The notes beneath the pieces were generated by a model, which saw only the letters and a program-made list of their open reading frames with translations, was not told where the DNA came from and searched no databases. DNA of 7,332 bases from Deltaproteobacteria bacterium (GTDB taxonomy: Bacteria > Desulfobacterota > DSM-4660 > Desulfatiglandales > HGW-15): contig JAFDIC010000196.1 of assembly GCA_019308525.1 (NCBI GenBank), positions 1 to 7,332 on the forward strand, in the 5' to 3' direction. The first letter of the stretch is position 1, and the number at the start of each line of letters is the position of its first letter. The position numbers were made by a program, and so were the translations under genes. Below, in pieces: positions 5,967-7,332 of the stretch.

Positions 5967-7332
5967 ATGGTTGAAAAAATGAAAGGCCCCTTTGGTAACG
6001 GGGAATACCGAGTTATAGGAAAATCTATGCCCAGGCACGATGCATGGGACAAGGCCCTGGGGAACACGAGGTATGCAGAGGATTTCAGTATGCCGGGGAT
6101 GCTCTATGGCAAGGTCTTGAGGTCCGATCATCCTGCTGCAAGGATTGTATCCATAGACACCCGTGAGGCCGAGAACCTCACCGGAGTGAGAGCGGTCATG
6201 ACGGCCAAGGACGTGCCGAACAATGAAACCGTGACCCGGTTCGGCCAGACCCACGAGGTGGGCGGCTTTGAAGGCCTTTACCGGGTCCTGGCAGATAAGA
6301 AGGTCAGGTACAAGGGGGAAGGTGTGGCCCTGGTGGCGGCAGAGACCCGGGAGATCGCAGAGAGGGCCGCGGAACTCATCCATGTAGAATACGAGCCCCT
6401 GCCTGGCGTCTTTGACCCGGTGGAGGCAATGAAACCCGGTGCATACCAGGTCGGTGAATCGGAAAGTAACGTGATCTGTAGCTACAAGGTCAGAAAGGGC
6501 GACGTGGAAAAGGGTTTTGCAGAGTCAGATGTAATAGTCGAGAATACTTACAGGGTCCCCCACGTGGAACATGCATTCCTGGAGCCGGAGTCGGGCGTGG
6601 CATGGACGGATGAGAGCGGCGTTATCAACATCAGGGTCTGTACCCAGGTCATAGAACATTTCAGGGGGATAGCGGACGTGCTTGGCCTTCCCCATAACAG
6701 GGTCAGGGTGATTGCTCCCATGGTGGGGGGAGGCTTCGGCAGCAAGGAAGACATCACGGTGGAGACCTATCTTGCCCTGCTCACATGGAAGACCGGCAAG
6801 CCCGTAAAGATGACCTACACCAGGGAGGAATCCATCATCGTAACGAGTAAGCGGCACCCCTATGTCATGAGGTACAAGACAGGGGCAAAAAGGGACGGAA
6901 AGCTCATGGCCCTGGAGGTGGAGTTGATCTCCGATGCGGGTGGTCATATTTATCTAAGTCCCTGGGTCCTGCTCTACTCCACGGTGATGGCAACAGGCCC
7001 GTACAACGTTCCCAACGTCAAGGTGGATTCCTGCTCGGTCCTGACGAACAACACCTTTACGAGCGCCAACAGGGGATTTGGAGGCCCTCAGGTATGTTTT
7101 GCCTACGAATCTCAGATGGACGAGCTGGCCGGGAAGCTTGGCATGGCGCCCCTGGAGATAAGACGCAAAAACTATCTCCACAAGGGAGATTGCCTCGCTA
7201 CAGGCAGAAGGCTCGACCATGCTGTGGAAACCGAACAGACGGCGATAAAGGCGCTCGAGGCCCTGGGGGAACCTTCAAAGCCATCTTCGCCTTCGGAACG
7301 CATCGGCCAGGGGCTTGCATCGGGCATGCTGA
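5967..7332 (+). CDS. Xanthine dehydrogenase-family molybdenum-binding subunit (L2), N-terminal part
   Basis: This frame is open from ATG 5967 to the window edge, giving 455 codons plus one base of a subunit that should be about 750-790 residues. It is the large substrate-converting subunit of the second molybdenum hydroxylase. The hammerhead domain is seen in the first 150 residues (MPRHDAWDKALGNTRYAEDF, MPGMLYGKVLRSDHPAARI). The standard motifs are present: Gln227 (CTQV) near the molybdenum, GGGFGSKE at 254-261 with the conserved Glu261, and RGFGGPQ at 369-375, whose Phe371 matches the ring-stacking Phe914 of bovine xanthine oxidase. The position matching the purine-binding Arg880 appears to be Tyr or a neighbouring residue, not Arg, so a purine substrate is doubtful. 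The loop is RGFGGPQ and not the CO dehydrogenase RCSFR form. The C-terminal half, with the catalytic Glu, is outside the window. Confidence 0.94.
   Translation, partial: MVEKMKGPFGNGEYRVIGKSMPRHDAWDKALGNTRYAEDFSMPGMLYGKVLRSDHPAARIVSIDTREAENLTGVRAVMTAKDVPNNETVTRFGQTHEVGGFEGLYRVLADKKVRYKGEGVALVAAETREIAERAAELIHVEYEPLPGVFDPVEAMKPGAYQVGESESNVICSYKVRKGDVEKGFAESDVIVENTYRVPHVEHAFLEPESGVAWTDESGVINIRVCTQVIEHFRGIADVLGLPHNRVRVIAPMVGGGFGSKEDITVETYLALLTWKTGKPVKMTYTREESIIVTSKRHPYVMRYKTGAKRDGKLMALEVELISDAGGHIYLSPWVLLYSTVMATGPYNVPNVKVDSCSVLTNNTFTSANRGFGGPQVCFAYESQMDELAGKLGMAPLEIRRKNYLHKGDCLATGRRLDHAVETEQTAIKALEALGEPSKPSSPSERIGQGLASGML

Noticed and set aside
1..7332. Search by eye for tRNA or rRNA genes, CRISPR repeats, insertion sequences, phage or transposon genes.
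   Set aside because: None seen; coding genes fill almost the whole window and no repeat array or inverted terminal repeats were found.

Overview
The window is a single-strand (+) gene cluster from a bacterium. It holds the tail of a branched-chain-amino-acid-type ABC transporter ATPase (LivF-like), a small XRE-cupin transcription regulator, and two complete or nearly complete sets of genes for three-subunit molybdenum hydroxylases of the xanthine dehydrogenase / CO dehydrogenase superfamily. The DNA is moderately GC-rich, with frequent AGG (Arg) and ATA (Ile) codons and a purine-rich coding strand. Together with Cys-rich iron-sulfur flavoproteins and a Liv-type importer, this would fit an anaerobe of the Desulfobacterota, Synergistota or clostridial type, but the taxonomic guess is weak and rests on codon habit only.

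Layout: 1-230 LivF C-terminus; 234-800 XRE-cupin regulator; 826-3177 molybdenum subunit 1 (L1); 3182-4072 FAD subunit 1 (M1); 4069-4548 [2Fe-2S] subunit 1 (S1); 4549-4623 the longest spacer in the window; 4624-5490 FAD subunit 2 (M2); 5477-5950 [2Fe-2S] subunit 2 (S2); 5967-7332 molybdenum subunit 2 (L2), cut off by the window end. The order is L-M-S followed by M-S-L. Apart from the 75-base spacer, genes overlap or lie 3-25 bases apart. I see no terminator or convincing internal promoter, so one polycistronic transcript is likely.

How it may work together (inference): the Liv-type transporter imports a small organic acid or heterocycle, the XRE-cupin protein senses a related ligand and controls the operon, and the two hydroxylases oxidise (or, less likely, reduce) the substrate at a molybdopterin centre. 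Electrons would pass through two [2Fe-2S] clusters to FAD. The two molybdenum subunits have clearly different active-site signatures. L2 keeps the standard GGGFGSKE and RGFGGPQ motifs. L1 has GGSFGSS, MQGYGNPQ and a GGG in place of the usual GQG, yet keeps the C-terminal catalytic-type Glu. Neither shows the CO dehydrogenase active-site loop, and neither seems to have the purine-binding Arg of true xanthine dehydrogenases, so the substrates are unknown and probably not CO or purines. No maturation genes (XdhC/CoxF type, MobA/MocA type) are within the window.
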